DNA of 64,000 nt from assembly GCA_004294385.1 (NCBI GenBank), contig REAP01000038.1, positions 1 to 64,000 on the forward strand. Direction: 5' to 3'. This document shows, in pieces, positions 1 to 8,173 of the stretch. The position numbers and the translations under genes were made by a program. Within the stretch, counting starts at the first letter, position 1. Every line of letters starts with the position of its first letter. The DNA is from Oscillatoriales cyanobacterium. GTDB lineage: Bacteria; Cyanobacteriota; Cyanobacteriia; Cyanobacteriales; Microcoleaceae. The notes below the pieces were generated by a model that was given only the letters and a program-made list of their open reading frames with translations, had not been told where the DNA came from and did not search any database.

Positions 1-209
1 AGCGGTCGCTAAAAATCTGATCAGATAGCGCGATCGCTTTTACTTTTGCCGATCGCACCCGAGAATGAAACAACCCTGGGTTTCAACCCCTGGCGGACTT
101 GGGGACTAACGACAAATCCCGACGGACTTTTCAACCCCTATCAAACTAACGACCAATCCCCACAATTCCTGCTACAATAACAAAAACCAACCGCCTCACC
201 ATCTCACCA

Positions 210-500
210 ATGTTAGATAAAATCTGGCGATTCCTCAAACAATTAATTCAGCGGCTATTCCGTACAAATCCGAAAATTGAACCTCCACCACCTCAACCTG
301 GGCCAACTTTGACAGATGCGGAATACGAGGCGAAGTTGATGGAACTTCTGGAAGAGGTGAATGAGGGCAGGGGAAGAGGCGATGTTGCGGAATTCTTAAT
401 CGCAAAACGGATTAAAAATGGTGATTTGGCGGCTTGGTTGCGGAGGTTTGGGGTGCGATTGTTGGAGGGCGCGCAGGGGAGTACAGCGTCGGGAGGCTGA
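210..500 (+). pseudogene. N-terminal part of a frameshifted TPR protein
   Basis: This 96-codon frame starts at an ATG and encodes a basic, Trp/Phe-rich N-terminus (WRFLKQLIQRLF), a proline run and then an acidic helical segment with the feature IAKRIKNGDLAAWLRRFG. From memory, this segment heads longer cyanobacterial proteins that end in TPR repeats. The frame runs out near 500 while TPR coding continues at once in another frame, so this is best read as the 5' half of one gene split by a frameshift near 470-490. It could instead be a genuine short protein. No function can be assigned to the N-terminal segment. Confidence 0.5.
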
Positions 501-957
501 GGAATGGAAAAAGCGAGGTAATGAGCAATTTATGAAAGGTGATTTTGAAGATGCGATCGCCTCCTTCGACAAAGCCTTAGAATTCAAACCAGATTATCAC
601 GACGCCTGGTACAATCGGGGCTATGCACTGAATAAGTTAGGCAGGCTAGAAGATGCGATCGCCTCCTGGGACAAAGCCTTAGAAATCAAACCAGATTATC
701 ACGAAGCCTGGTACAATCGGGGCTATGCACTGCATAATTTAGGCAGGCGAGAAGAAGCGATCGCCTCCTTCGACAAAGCCTTAAAATTCAAACCAGATTA
801 TCACGAAGCCTGGTACAATCGGGGCAATGCACTGGTTAATTTAGGCAGGATTCAAGAAGCGATCGCCTCCTGGGACAAAGCCTTAAAATTCAAACCAGAT
901 TTACACGAAGCCTGGAACAATCGGACAATAGCACTTAGAAAATTAGGAATTGTATAA
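418..957 (+). CDS. Tetratricopeptide repeat protein (3' part of split gene)
   Basis: The frame encodes four consecutive 34-residue TPR units with the pattern W-N-G-A-G-EAIASFDKAL-KPD, from about 510 to 957. Each unit carries a HIP1-type GCGATCGCCTCC core, so the repeats are nearly identical at DNA level, as expected after recent internal duplication. TPR proteins are protein-protein interaction scaffolds. The first ~30 codons of the open frame are out-of-frame readthrough of the upstream ORF (210-500), so no convincing start exists inside it. The true start is probably at 210, with a frameshift between the two parts. The partner and role are unknown. Confidence 0.7.
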   Translation: MVIWRLGCGGLGCDCWRARRGVQRREAEEWKKRGNEQFMKGDFEDAIASFDKALEFKPDYHDAWYNRGYALNKLGRLEDAIASWDKALEIKPDYHEAWYNRGYALHNLGRREEAIASFDKALKFKPDYHEAWYNRGNALVNLGRIQEAIASWDKALKFKPDLHEAWNNRTIALRKLGIV

Positions 958-1024
958 GGATTAATTTTTCATTAAAACAAAGATTCTCAATAAAATGGCG
1001 CTAAAATAGTGTTAGGTAGTAGTA

Positions 1025-1087
1025 GTAGGGTGCGTCGCTCAATAATAATTGGAAGCAGCAAAAGTTACTCGTGGCGACGCACCCTAC
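1025..1087. repeat. Inverted repeat with 14-bp perfect arms
   Basis: Arms at 1025-1038 and 1074-1087 (core GGGTGCGTCGC) are perfect reverse complements around a 35-bp loop. The element overlaps nothing coding and lies immediately 3' of ruvC, where it could also act as a transcription barrier. A related GTAGGGTGC/GCACCCTAC pair occurs at 61134-61199, so it belongs to a dispersed family. Confidence 0.7.
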
Positions 1088-1091
1088 GCAT

Positions 1092-1628
1092 CTACATGGT
1101 GTTAGAAATTAAGGTTTTTTGTATGGTTTTCGGACAAATATCATCATCATACCAACCAGTCAAAGCAACGGCCAAAGCATCGGCCGCATCATCGGGTTTC
1201 GGAATATAACCTAGTTCTAACTCCCGCGCCACGGCTTCTTGCACTTCCGATTTATCTGCATTTCCACGCCCAGTTAAGGCTTTTTTAATTTGGGACGGGG
1301 TAAACTCGAACAGCGGCACTCCACACTGCGCTAATACTAATGTCAAAACTCCGCGCGCTTGTGCTATAAGTATGGTATTGCCCATTTTGTAAAAGAATAG
1401 CTTTTCGGCGATCGCAACATCTGGTTTTATCTGTTCAATTACGGCGTGCAAATCGTCGTAAATGGTTTTAAGCCTCTCTCCCATTTCCTGTTTTGGGGTT
1501 GTTTTGATCACACCGCAATCAATCATGGAAACAGAATTTTGATCTAATTTTCCGACAATGTGACAGGAAATTGCGCCGTAGCCGAGGCTTGCTAAGCCGG
1601 GATCTAATCCTAAAATTATCTTTTTCAT
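1092..1628 (-). CDS. ruvC: Crossover junction endodeoxyribonuclease RuvC
   Basis: RuvC is the Holliday-junction resolvase that makes paired nicks in four-way junctions after RuvAB branch migration. At 178 residues it is close to the usual family length. The RNase H-like fold is recognisable from LGLDPG at the N-terminus and PDDAADALAVAL near the C-terminus. The four acidic catalytic residues of the family align as D9, E75 (in AIAEKLFF), D147 and D150. The motif QARG, conserved after the second acidic residue, is present. The gene stands alone on the minus strand with no ruvA or ruvB beside it. The start ATG at 1628 gives the canonical MKKIILGLDPG beginning. Confidence 0.95.
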   Translation of the reverse strand: MKKIILGLDPGLASLGYGAISCHIVGKLDQNSVSMIDCGVIKTTPKQEMGERLKTIYDDLHAVIEQIKPDVAIAEKLFFYKMGNTILIAQARGVLTLVLAQCGVPLFEFTPSQIKKALTGRGNADKSEVQEAVARELELGYIPKPDDAADALAVALTGWYDDDICPKTIQKTLISNTM

Positions 1629-1683
1629 TTACTACGCTTGAAGACCTAATTGTAACTACGCCCAATTCTATGAGACTGTATGC

Positions 1684-1735
1684 CGAGAAGACGGCGATGC
1701 CGTGTCCCTACCCCCAAGTAATATTGTAGGGATAC
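1684..1735. repeat. Partial copy of the GCCGTGTCCCTAC palindrome family
   Basis: The stretch ACGGCGATGCCGTGTCCCTAC carries a degenerate copy of the palindromic element found complete at 25675, 32899 and 38824. Here only one arm is well preserved. Confidence 0.5.
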
Positions 1736-1821
1736 AGTACCAGTCTGCTAATTTCTTGAGAATTGCCAAAAAAAATCACTGGTGTGGTTGAAAAATAAAT
1801 AACTGTGTTATACTCATAAAT

Positions 1822-1916
1822 GAACTGGCCCCACGCGATTCCAACGCCCAAACCTTGTCAGGACCGGAAGGTAGCAGCAACACGGGATGCTTGTAATAGG
1901 CGTGGTCTCCGGTTCA
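1822..1916 (+). ncRNA. ffs: Signal recognition particle RNA (4.5S-type)
   Basis: A ~95-nt hairpin RNA whose apical part contains the SRP domain IV consensus (GTCAGGACCGGAAGGTAGCAGC, with the GGAA tetraloop near 1864-1870). The outer stem pairs GAACTGG...CCACGC with GCGTGG...CCGGTTC. This RNA binds Ffh and targets nascent membrane proteins to the translocon. It lies directly upstream of the phasin-like gene on the same strand. The ends are approximate. Confidence 0.93.
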
Positions 1917-1941
1917 CCCAGTATTTTGAGGTGTAGGTTCT

Positions 1942-2325
1942 ATGCCTGGTTTTGGAGATATTTTACAAAAAGCAGTTTACCTGGGCGTTGGGCTAGCTTC
2001 CTACGCTGGCGAAAAAGCAGGTAGCAAGCTAAATGAGTTGCGCGCTGAAGCTGAAAAGCTGGCGGACGAATTGGTGAAGCGGGGCGAGATGTCCACGGAA
2101 GAAGCCCGTCGCTTTGTTGATGATATGGTTCAACAAGCTCAGCAGCAACCACCCCCAGTGGAAGCAGCCGGGGATAAAAAAAGCACTGAACCGCGACTGA
2201 TTGAAATTGTTTCTGAGGAAGAAAGTGCTTCCGCAAAAGATACTAAAGAGGCCGGCGGTGTAGATAAGCTGCGCGAACAGGTGCAGAATTTGCAAGATGA
2301 ACTGCGACGCCTGAAGCGAGATTAA
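1942..2325 (+). CDS. Phasin-like / coiled-coil protein
   Basis: A 127-residue, highly charged protein. Residues 1-60 read as amphipathic helices (LQKAVYLGVGLASYAGEKAG, then KLADELVKRGEMSTEEARRFVDDMV), followed by a disordered acidic and Gln/Pro-rich middle. The C-terminal coiled coil is VDKLREQVQNLQDELRRLKRD. The helical part resembles the PhaF-like phasin family, which coats or organises polyhydroxyalkanoate granules in other bacteria. Whether it has that role here is not shown, and no PHA genes are nearby. A hairpin terminator follows at 2352-2391. Confidence 0.7.
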   Translation: MPGFGDILQKAVYLGVGLASYAGEKAGSKLNELRAEAEKLADELVKRGEMSTEEARRFVDDMVQQAQQQPPPVEAAGDKKSTEPRLIEIVSEEESASAKDTKEAGGVDKLREQVQNLQDELRRLKRD

Positions 2326-2351
2326 GCTAAGCTGGAAAAAGTTAGAAAATT

Positions 2352-2391
2352 CAAAAGGGAATTCGGAGTTTAACTCTTGAGTTCCCTTTTT
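2352..2391 (+). terminator. Intrinsic terminator after phasin-like gene
   Basis: The arm AAAAGGGAATTC pairs with GAGTTCCCTTTTT (one mismatch) across a short loop and ends in a T run, 27 bp after the stop codon of the phasin-like gene. Confidence 0.75.
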
Positions 2392-2549
2392 GAATATCTC
2401 CCACAATTTCAAGTCAGATGTGGATGGATATCGAGCAATAGGTAATAGAATTGAGAGTAGGGTGCAGACAGGTTAAATAAACCCGCCTCCACTCGCGATA
2501 AGCCAAGGACGAAAGTCCTCACTAAAAACCAAAGTAACCTGGCAAATTC

Positions 2550-2993
2550 ATGGAAGATTGGTCAAAAGATTTCTTTGAAGTAATGGAAAATGCTGCTTCT
2601 GAAGTAGAGCATTTTTTCAGTGACATAAACGAAGAGTTTGCTGAAATGGTGGATGTTTTGGCAAAGATGTCGGAAGAGTTTACAGAAGAAATACAAAATA
2701 ATCTGATTAAGGACATTGACGGTTATTTTAGTGAATTTGATGGTTATTTTAATGAACTCATAGAACCGATAATTGAGATTTACCGCGAGTTTGATCCGCA
2801 GTTTGATGAGATAGATTTGTCGATGGTAACTTATGTAGACCCTTCGCCGACTCAGCAGCCGGCTTGTCAGGGTTGTCACAATTATCATGGTCAAGTTTAT
2901 GGGGGGAATTTGTTGGTTTGTGCGATGCACCCTACTGGTGTGGAAGTTGAAACTTGTGCTGATTGGGAAGCTGACAATGATATGAATTTTTGA
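2550..2993 (+). CDS. Conserved cyanobacterial Cys-motif protein
   Basis: A 147-residue acidic protein. Residues 1-95 form long acidic amphipathic helices. The C-terminal ~45 residues hold a compact motif CQGCHNYHGQVYGGN, then LVCAMHPTGVEVETCADWE, giving four Cys and several His suited to binding a metal. This C-terminal motif recurs at the ends of otherwise unrelated cyanobacterial proteins (from memory), so it looks like a small mobile zinc-binding-type module. No function is known to me. It is a single gene between the SRP RNA/phasin pair and a Uma2 gene. Confidence 0.7.
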   Translation: MEDWSKDFFEVMENAASEVEHFFSDINEEFAEMVDVLAKMSEEFTEEIQNNLIKDIDGYFSEFDGYFNELIEPIIEIYREFDPQFDEIDLSMVTYVDPSPTQQPACQGCHNYHGQVYGGNLLVCAMHPTGVEVETCADWEADNDMNF

Positions 2994-3017
2994 GAGTTTT
3001 TGAGGGGTTAATGGCTT

Positions 3018-3587
3018 ATGGTTATGTTAATTCAGTCTCCGCCAAAGATTTCTCTGGAAGAGTTTCTGGTGCTTCCAGAAACTAAGCCGGCTAGCGAATA
3101 TTTTGGTGGTGAAGTTTATCAAAAAGATATGCCGCAAGGAAAACACAGCACGTTACAATTCGAGTTTCCATCTGTGATTAATCGAGTTGGAAAACCACAG
3201 AAGTTAGCTTATGCGTTTCCAGAATTACGCTGCTCTTTTGATGGACGTTCTATTGTTCCAGATATCGCAGTATTCGAGTGGCCACGCATTCCTCTGAATG
3301 CTAAGGGAGAAATTGAAAATAGGTTTGAAATTCCGCCCGATTGGATAATTGAAATTTTATCACCGGATCAAAGTTCAACTCGCGTGATTAATAAGATTCT
3401 GTTTTGTCTTAAAAATAAGACTAAATTGGGTTGGCTGATTGACCCGGAAGAACGATTAGTCATTGTTTTTAAACCACAGCAGGAACCTGAGATTAAAGAG
3501 AATGAAGATATTTTACCTGTACTTGATGTGTTGTCTGGTTTGCAACTGTCGGCGACAAATTTGTTTGAGCTGTTAAGTTTTAGTTAG
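3018..3587 (+). CDS. Uma2 family PD-(D/E)XK endonuclease
   Basis: Uma2 (DUF820) proteins are restriction-endonuclease-fold proteins greatly expanded in cyanobacteria, with unknown substrates. The 189-residue product shows the family order: ISLEEFLVLPETKPASEYFGGEV at the N-terminus, the first acidic position in VPDIAVFEWPRIP, the second in DWIIEILSP, then GWLIDPEERLVIVF. The family is intact here, unlike the copy at 7567. A Shine-Dalgarno-like GAGGGG at 3002-3007 serves the ATG at 3018; an in-frame ATG at 3024 is an alternative. It sits just upstream of the Dnd-associated helicase but is probably independent. Confidence 0.82.
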   Translation: MVMLIQSPPKISLEEFLVLPETKPASEYFGGEVYQKDMPQGKHSTLQFEFPSVINRVGKPQKLAYAFPELRCSFDGRSIVPDIAVFEWPRIPLNAKGEIENRFEIPPDWIIEILSPDQSSTRVINKILFCLKNKTKLGWLIDPEERLVIVFKPQQEPEIKENEDILPVLDVLSGLQLSATNLFELLSFS

Positions 3588-3638
3588 AAATGAGTTACAG
3601 TTTACTTTAGGGAATTTTGCATCTAATGGCATTTAAAG

Positions 3639-5030
3639 GTGAATGACTTAACAGCCAATAATTCGCAATTTGGGTTTCCGAGAATGCCGCAAACGCTACA
3701 ATTACGCGAGTATCAGCGAGTTGCGGTTGCTAATTGGTTTGCGAATAATGGACGCGGTACGCTGAAGATGGCGACTGGTAGCGGTAAGACGATTACTGCA
3801 TTGGCGATCGCAACTGAATTATACCAAAAAATTAACCTGCAAGTCCTGATCGTAATTTGCCCTTATTGCCACCTAGTGAATCAGTGGGCGCGTGAATCGG
3901 AGAAATTTGGTTTGCAACCTATTTTAGCTTTTGAAGATAGCCGTAGTTGGCAAAATAAGCTGGTTGCTGGTTTGTATGAAGTGCGAGCAGCCAATCGCAC
4001 ATTTCTGACAATTATTACTACTAATGCTACCTTAATGGGAGATAGTTTGCGATCGCAACTGCGCTATTTTCCCGAAAAAACTCTCATCATTGGAGACGAA
4101 GTTCACAACTTAGGCGCGCCCCGTTTAGGACAAAGTTTACCTCGCAATATTGGGCTGCGTCTCGCCCTTTCCGCCACGCCCGAAAGGCATTTTGATGAAC
4201 AGGGAACCGAAGCTATCTTAGATTATTTCGGCCCAGTTTTGCAGCCGGAACTCACCTTAGCCGATGCCATCCGCCAGAAAGCACTGGTACATTATTTATA
4301 CTATCCCATTTTAGTAGAATTAACCGCAGCCGAAACCCGCAAATACTCCTACTTAACTAAAAAAATAGGCTGGGCACTTTCGGGCGATGAAAAAGTAGAA
4401 GAAAGCGATGCTTTAACAACTTTATTAATGCAGAGAGCTCGGTTAATTGGTGCCGCTGCGAATAAGTTAATAGCTTTACGAGAATTAATGATTAACCGTC
4501 TCGATACCGCACATACTTTATTTTACTGCGGCGATGGTTCAGTGGAAGGGGCGACGCGCAAAAATAATAACCGCCAACTAACAGAAACTGCTAAGTTATT
4601 GGGTTCAGAATTAGGCTATCGAGTTAACACTTATACTGCGTCAACTCCTTCAGCAGAAAGAGAAAGATTGCGCCAACAATTTGAGAGTGGAGAATTGCAA
4701 GGTTTGGTAGCGATTCGGTGTTTGGATGAAGGCGTAGATATTCCCGCAATTCGTCATGCTGTAATCTTAGCAAGCAGCAGCAATCCACGCCAATTCATTC
4801 AGCGCCGGGGACGCATTTTGCGGCCGCATCCAGGGAAGGAAAGGGCCACTTTATTTGACATGATAGTTTTGCCGCCTGATTTGGGAAGGGAGACGATAGA
4901 AGTGGAACGCAATTTACTGCGAAGGGAATTGAGGCGGTTCTTAGAATTTGCTGATTTGGCTGACAATGCTGGAGAAGCTAGGGTGAAATTACTGCAACTT
5001 CAGAAACGGTACGGGTTATTAGATATTTGA
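3639..5030 (+). CDS. DEAD/DEAH-type helicase, putative phosphorothioation-linked restriction enzyme
   Basis: A 463-residue superfamily 2 helicase. Visible motifs are a Q-motif-like LREYQ (22-26), Walker A ATGSGKT (45-51), motif II DEVH (153-156), motif III SAT (178-180) and motif VI QFIQRRGRILRP (about 387-398). Length and motif layout match the NCBI family named DNA phosphorothioation system restriction enzyme, which occurs beside dnd genes; that assignment is from memory plus context. No separate nuclease domain is visible, so cleavage may depend on the neighbours. It begins the 16-kb island that also carries dndC, dndD and dndE. It would act on DNA lacking the phosphorothioate mark. Confidence 0.75.
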   Translation: MNDLTANNSQFGFPRMPQTLQLREYQRVAVANWFANNGRGTLKMATGSGKTITALAIATELYQKINLQVLIVICPYCHLVNQWARESEKFGLQPILAFEDSRSWQNKLVAGLYEVRAANRTFLTIITTNATLMGDSLRSQLRYFPEKTLIIGDEVHNLGAPRLGQSLPRNIGLRLALSATPERHFDEQGTEAILDYFGPVLQPELTLADAIRQKALVHYLYYPILVELTAAETRKYSYLTKKIGWALSGDEKVEESDALTTLLMQRARLIGAAANKLIALRELMINRLDTAHTLFYCGDGSVEGATRKNNNRQLTETAKLLGSELGYRVNTYTASTPSAERERLRQQFESGELQGLVAIRCLDEGVDIPAIRHAVILASSSNPRQFIQRRGRILRPHPGKERATLFDMIVLPPDLGRETIEVERNLLRRELRRFLEFADLADNAGEARVKLLQLQKRYGLLDI

Positions 5031-5127
5031 CATTTATGCAGGTTCGGTTTATGTTTGAGAGCATATAATTATGCGATCGCAGTTTTAGTTACTTGTTTAG
5101 TTTAGTTTAGTTGCGGACGCAAAACTC

Positions 5128-5191
5128 AGAAACCCGGTTTCTTTGTATATTTCTCGTGACGCATCGTAAAACTCCTAGAAACCGGGTTTCT
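5128..5191. repeat. Inverted repeat (AGAAACCCGGTTTCT type)
   Basis: Two near-palindromic 15-mers at 5128-5142 and 5177-5191 are reverse complements of each other. A second copy of this family occurs at 45021-45085. It is a dispersed intergenic repeat between the helicase and the small protein gene. Confidence 0.7.
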
Positions 5192-5238
5192 CGACTCCCA
5201 TGCGTAAACTCTGTAGTTTTTAAGATTAGTTCAAAAAT

Positions 5239-5514
5239 ATGACTGATAATCTGAGTCAAAGTCTGATTGTACCATTTAAATATGAAGATAGTGCGATCGT
5301 ATCAATATCAACCAGCATTATAGCAGAAAAGCGTTCCTCATATCAAACTGACAAGGGTTTGAACGATGTGCAAGAACCAATTATTAGCGCGCCCTCCGAA
5401 GTACGGCAAATCATTGAGCGAGTATTGGAAGTTGAAAAAGATAAGTTATATATGAGAGCTCCCCGCCACATCAATGATGATATTTTGAAAATCATTAAGG
5501 AAGCAATTGTATGA
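5239..5514 (+). CDS. Small DNA-modification-system-associated protein
   Basis: A 91-residue protein whose C-terminal half (EVRQIIERVLEVEKDKLY, then PRHINDDILKIIKEAIV) is predicted helical and resembles small proteins named DNA modification system-associated small protein (recognition by pattern, not by search). The stop codon overlaps the start of the following SMC-like ATPase gene (ATGA at 5511-5514), a classic sign of translational coupling and of a stoichiometric partner. Probably a subunit or regulator of that ATPase. The N-terminal ~45 residues are low in recognisable features. Confidence 0.65.
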   Translation: MTDNLSQSLIVPFKYEDSAIVSISTSIIAEKRSSYQTDKGLNDVQEPIISAPSEVRQIIERVLEVEKDKLYMRAPRHINDDILKIIKEAIV

Positions 5515-7577
5515 AGTTGATATCAATTACTCTCTGCAACTTTCGTCAATTTTACGGCAAAAGTCCTGAAATTAAATTCGCCTGTGGCTATCGAAATACT
5601 ACAGTCATTCACGGTAATAATGGTGCTGGAAAAACTGCACTAATGAATGCCTTTACTTGGGTATTGTACGAGGAATTTAGTGCAGCTTTTGCAGCAGTTG
5701 AGCAGTTAGTAAATAAACGGGCTCTGACTGAAGCAGAAATAGGAAAAGGAGTAGCTTGTTGGGCAGAACTTATATTTGAACATGACAACAAGCGCTACCA
5801 AGTAAAACGTCTTTGTCGCGCCTACAAAACTGAAAATACCGTAGAACATACCAAGAGCGAACTGTTTATGCAGGTAGCGGGAGATGAAGGCCGCTGGATG
5901 CCACCTTTCCAGCATCCTGATGATATTATTGGGCGGATTTTGCCGAAAAGTTTGCATCAATATTTCTTTTTTGATGGGGAACGAATCGAGCAAATTGTTC
6001 GCCATGATAAGAAGGCAGAAATTGCGGAAGCTACTAAGGAATTGCTCGGTGTGGAAGTCTTGAATAGGTCTGTCAGACATTTGGGAGAAGCCAAAAAATC
6101 TCTAGAAACAGATTTAAAACAAATTGGGAATCCAGAAACAAAGCAATTTTTAAAAGACAAGCAAAAATTTGAGCAAGAAGTTGAGCAGCTTTCGCTCCGA
6201 CAAGCAGAAATTGAACAGGAATTAGCGAACCAAGGGGAGTTAAAAAAAGCAGTTAATGGTAATTTATTGGAACTTAGCGGTGCTCGTGATTTACAAAAGT
6301 TGCGAGATGAATTGGAAATGCAGCAAGACTTATTCAAACAACAAATTGTCCAGGCTACGGATGCTCTAAAACGAGCAATTTCTCTGCGGGGTTACGGGGT
6401 CTTTTTGTTGGATGCAGCGACTGAATTTAAAGCAATTGTTGGGGATTTGCGGAAAGGTGGCTCGTTGCTTTCAGGGATTCAGCGACCGTTTTTAGAACAT
6501 TTATTAGCAACGGAAAGGTGTATCTGCGGTGCGGAATTAATTGACGGTTCTGAATCTCATAAAAATATTAGCACTTGGATAGATCGAGCGGGAGTTGGTG
6601 ATGTGGAAGAAATGACTATACGAATTAGCGATCGCGTAGATGAACTTGATAAGCAAGTGTCTGACTTCTGGTCGGAAATTGACAGTAATCAAGCTAATAT
6701 TAGTCGCAGCAGAACCGAACTTTCTAGGGTGGAAAACCAGTTAGATGGTATTCACAGCAAGCTGCGAAATTTTCCTGACGGCGATGTCAGCCGCCTGCAA
6801 AAGCGCCTGGATGAAATTGAAACTAAAATTGGCGATTTGCACCGGGAATCTGGCTCTAACCAGCAGCAGATTGAGAGTTTGAGGGTGCAGGTAGCGGGTT
6901 TAGATAAGCAAATTGACAAGCAACAAATGAATGAGGGAAAACAAATATTGGCTCAGCGCCGGATTGCTGCAACTCAGGATGCGATCGATCGCCTAATTGA
7001 AGTGCGATCGCGTTTAGAAAAACAGTTCTGTTCTCAACTAGAAAAGCGAGTACAGGATATTTTTACTCAAATTTCGTTTACTCCTTATACACCCAAATTG
7101 AGTGATAAATACGAACTGACATTAGTCGAAAATACGTCAGGGAAAGAAGCTTTGGTTGCTGCTTCTACGGGGGAAAATCAAATTCTCAGCTTGTCATTTA
7201 TTGGCGGGATTATCGACGGCGTGAGAGAGTGGAGTCAAAAGAATACTTTGATGGGCCCGGATAGCAGTACGTTTCCGATTGTGATGGATTCTCCTTTTGG
7301 TAGTTTGGACGAGATTTATCGCAAACAAATTGCCAATAAATTGCCGAAATTGGCGAATCAATTGGTAATTTTGGTAACAAAAACTCAGTGGCGGGGGGAA
7401 GTTGCTCAAGAGATGGAAAGTTGCACTGGGAGAGAATATGTATTGGTTTACAATTCTCCGAAAGCTGATTGTGAAGAAGACGCGATCGAATTGGGTGGAA
7501 TGCGCTATCCTTTAGTTAAGCAAAGTCCAAATGAGTTTGAATACACAGAAATTGTAGAGGTGGATTATGGTTTCTAG
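5511..7577 (+). CDS. SMC/RecN-like ATPase, second DndD-type protein
   Basis: A 688-residue ABC-type ATPase with Rad50/SMC architecture. Walker A GNNGAGKT is at 35-42, followed by long coiled coils (about 190-310 and 370-515). Between them lies an apical hinge with C337-x-C339 (ERCICGAEL). The ABC signature is STGENQILSLSF (about 551) and Walker B is FPIVMDSPFGSLDE (about 587-600). It shares the FFFDGERIEQI motif with DndD-type proteins but is clearly different from the canonical DndD at 16586. It is coupled to the small protein upstream and overlaps the next gene by 11 bp. A DNA-binding motor role in the restriction arm of the island is inferred. Confidence 0.85.
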   Translation: MKLISITLCNFRQFYGKSPEIKFACGYRNTTVIHGNNGAGKTALMNAFTWVLYEEFSAAFAAVEQLVNKRALTEAEIGKGVACWAELIFEHDNKRYQVKRLCRAYKTENTVEHTKSELFMQVAGDEGRWMPPFQHPDDIIGRILPKSLHQYFFFDGERIEQIVRHDKKAEIAEATKELLGVEVLNRSVRHLGEAKKSLETDLKQIGNPETKQFLKDKQKFEQEVEQLSLRQAEIEQELANQGELKKAVNGNLLELSGARDLQKLRDELEMQQDLFKQQIVQATDALKRAISLRGYGVFLLDAATEFKAIVGDLRKGGSLLSGIQRPFLEHLLATERCICGAELIDGSESHKNISTWIDRAGVGDVEEMTIRISDRVDELDKQVSDFWSEIDSNQANISRSRTELSRVENQLDGIHSKLRNFPDGDVSRLQKRLDEIETKIGDLHRESGSNQQQIESLRVQVAGLDKQIDKQQMNEGKQILAQRRIAATQDAIDRLIEVRSRLEKQFCSQLEKRVQDIFTQISFTPYTPKLSDKYELTLVENTSGKEALVAASTGENQILSLSFIGGIIDGVREWSQKNTLMGPDSSTFPIVMDSPFGSLDEIYRKQIANKLPKLANQLVILVTKTQWRGEVAQEMESCTGREYVLVYNSPKADCEEDAIELGGMRYPLVKQSPNEFEYTEIVEVDYGF

Positions 7578-8160
7578 TTCGGCAATTACACAGGCTTTGG
7601 AAACGGATATTTGGACAAAAGCAACGTGGGAAGAGTTTCTGGCGTTTGCTGATGACTCAACTTGGGAAAAAGGCAAGTTTTATTACGATCGAGAACAAAT
7701 GAGGGTAGAAATGTCACCAGTCGGATCGCGTCACGGGCGTCACAATTCAATTATTCCCTATGTAGTTATTCTGTTTGCTGCATTGAGAAATATCCGAGTA
7801 GTTCAATTTACTAATACCAGTTTTCGCAAAGCAGGTATCAGAGAGTTTCAGCCGGATTTAGCTTACTATATTGGTTCAAATTTGAGAGTTCCTCCTGATA
7901 GCAATTCTGTTGTTGATTTAAATCAATACGATCCGCCTAATTTGGTAATAGAAATTGGCGCATCTTCTTTTAGTGATGATTTGGGTAACAAGCGGTTGCT
8001 TTATGAAGACGCAGGAATTAGCGGGAGTGGAAGAATTCAAGAGTCGCGGGTTTTACCTGGGCTGGAAATAGCTTTGGTTGAGGAAGCTTTAAATCGGAGT
8101 CTGACACAAGATGATGGGGAAATCAATCGCTGGTTGATTCAAACTTTTAGTCAAGGTTAA
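7567..8160 (+). CDS. Uma2 family endonuclease with internal deletion
   Basis: A 197-residue Uma2-type protein: KATWEEFLAFADD at the N-terminus, then EMSPVGSRHGRHNS, the acidic position in FQPDLAYYI and the second in NLVIEIGASS. Instead of the usual continuation LLYE-L-GV-EYWVVDV, the sequence jumps from RLLYEDAGIS to GSGRIQESRVLPGLEIALVEEAL, so roughly 25 residues holding the last core strand are missing. It overlaps the end of the SMC-like ATPase gene. The product is probably inactive, although the frame is intact. Confidence 0.75.
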   Translation: MVSSSAITQALETDIWTKATWEEFLAFADDSTWEKGKFYYDREQMRVEMSPVGSRHGRHNSIIPYVVILFAALRNIRVVQFTNTSFRKAGIREFQPDLAYYIGSNLRVPPDSNSVVDLNQYDPPNLVIEIGASSFSDDLGNKRLLYEDAGISGSGRIQESRVLPGLEIALVEEALNRSLTQDDGEINRWLIQTFSQG

Positions 8161-8173
8161 AGGAGTGTTTGAG

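Noticed and set aside
1..209. Gene at the left window edge
   Set aside because: Only HIP1-like and GGGTTTCAACCCC-type repeat sequence is seen; no open frame with a start.
1009..1209. Plus-strand ORF of 66 codons
   Set aside because: It runs antisense over ruvC and through an inverted repeat; no protein-like composition.
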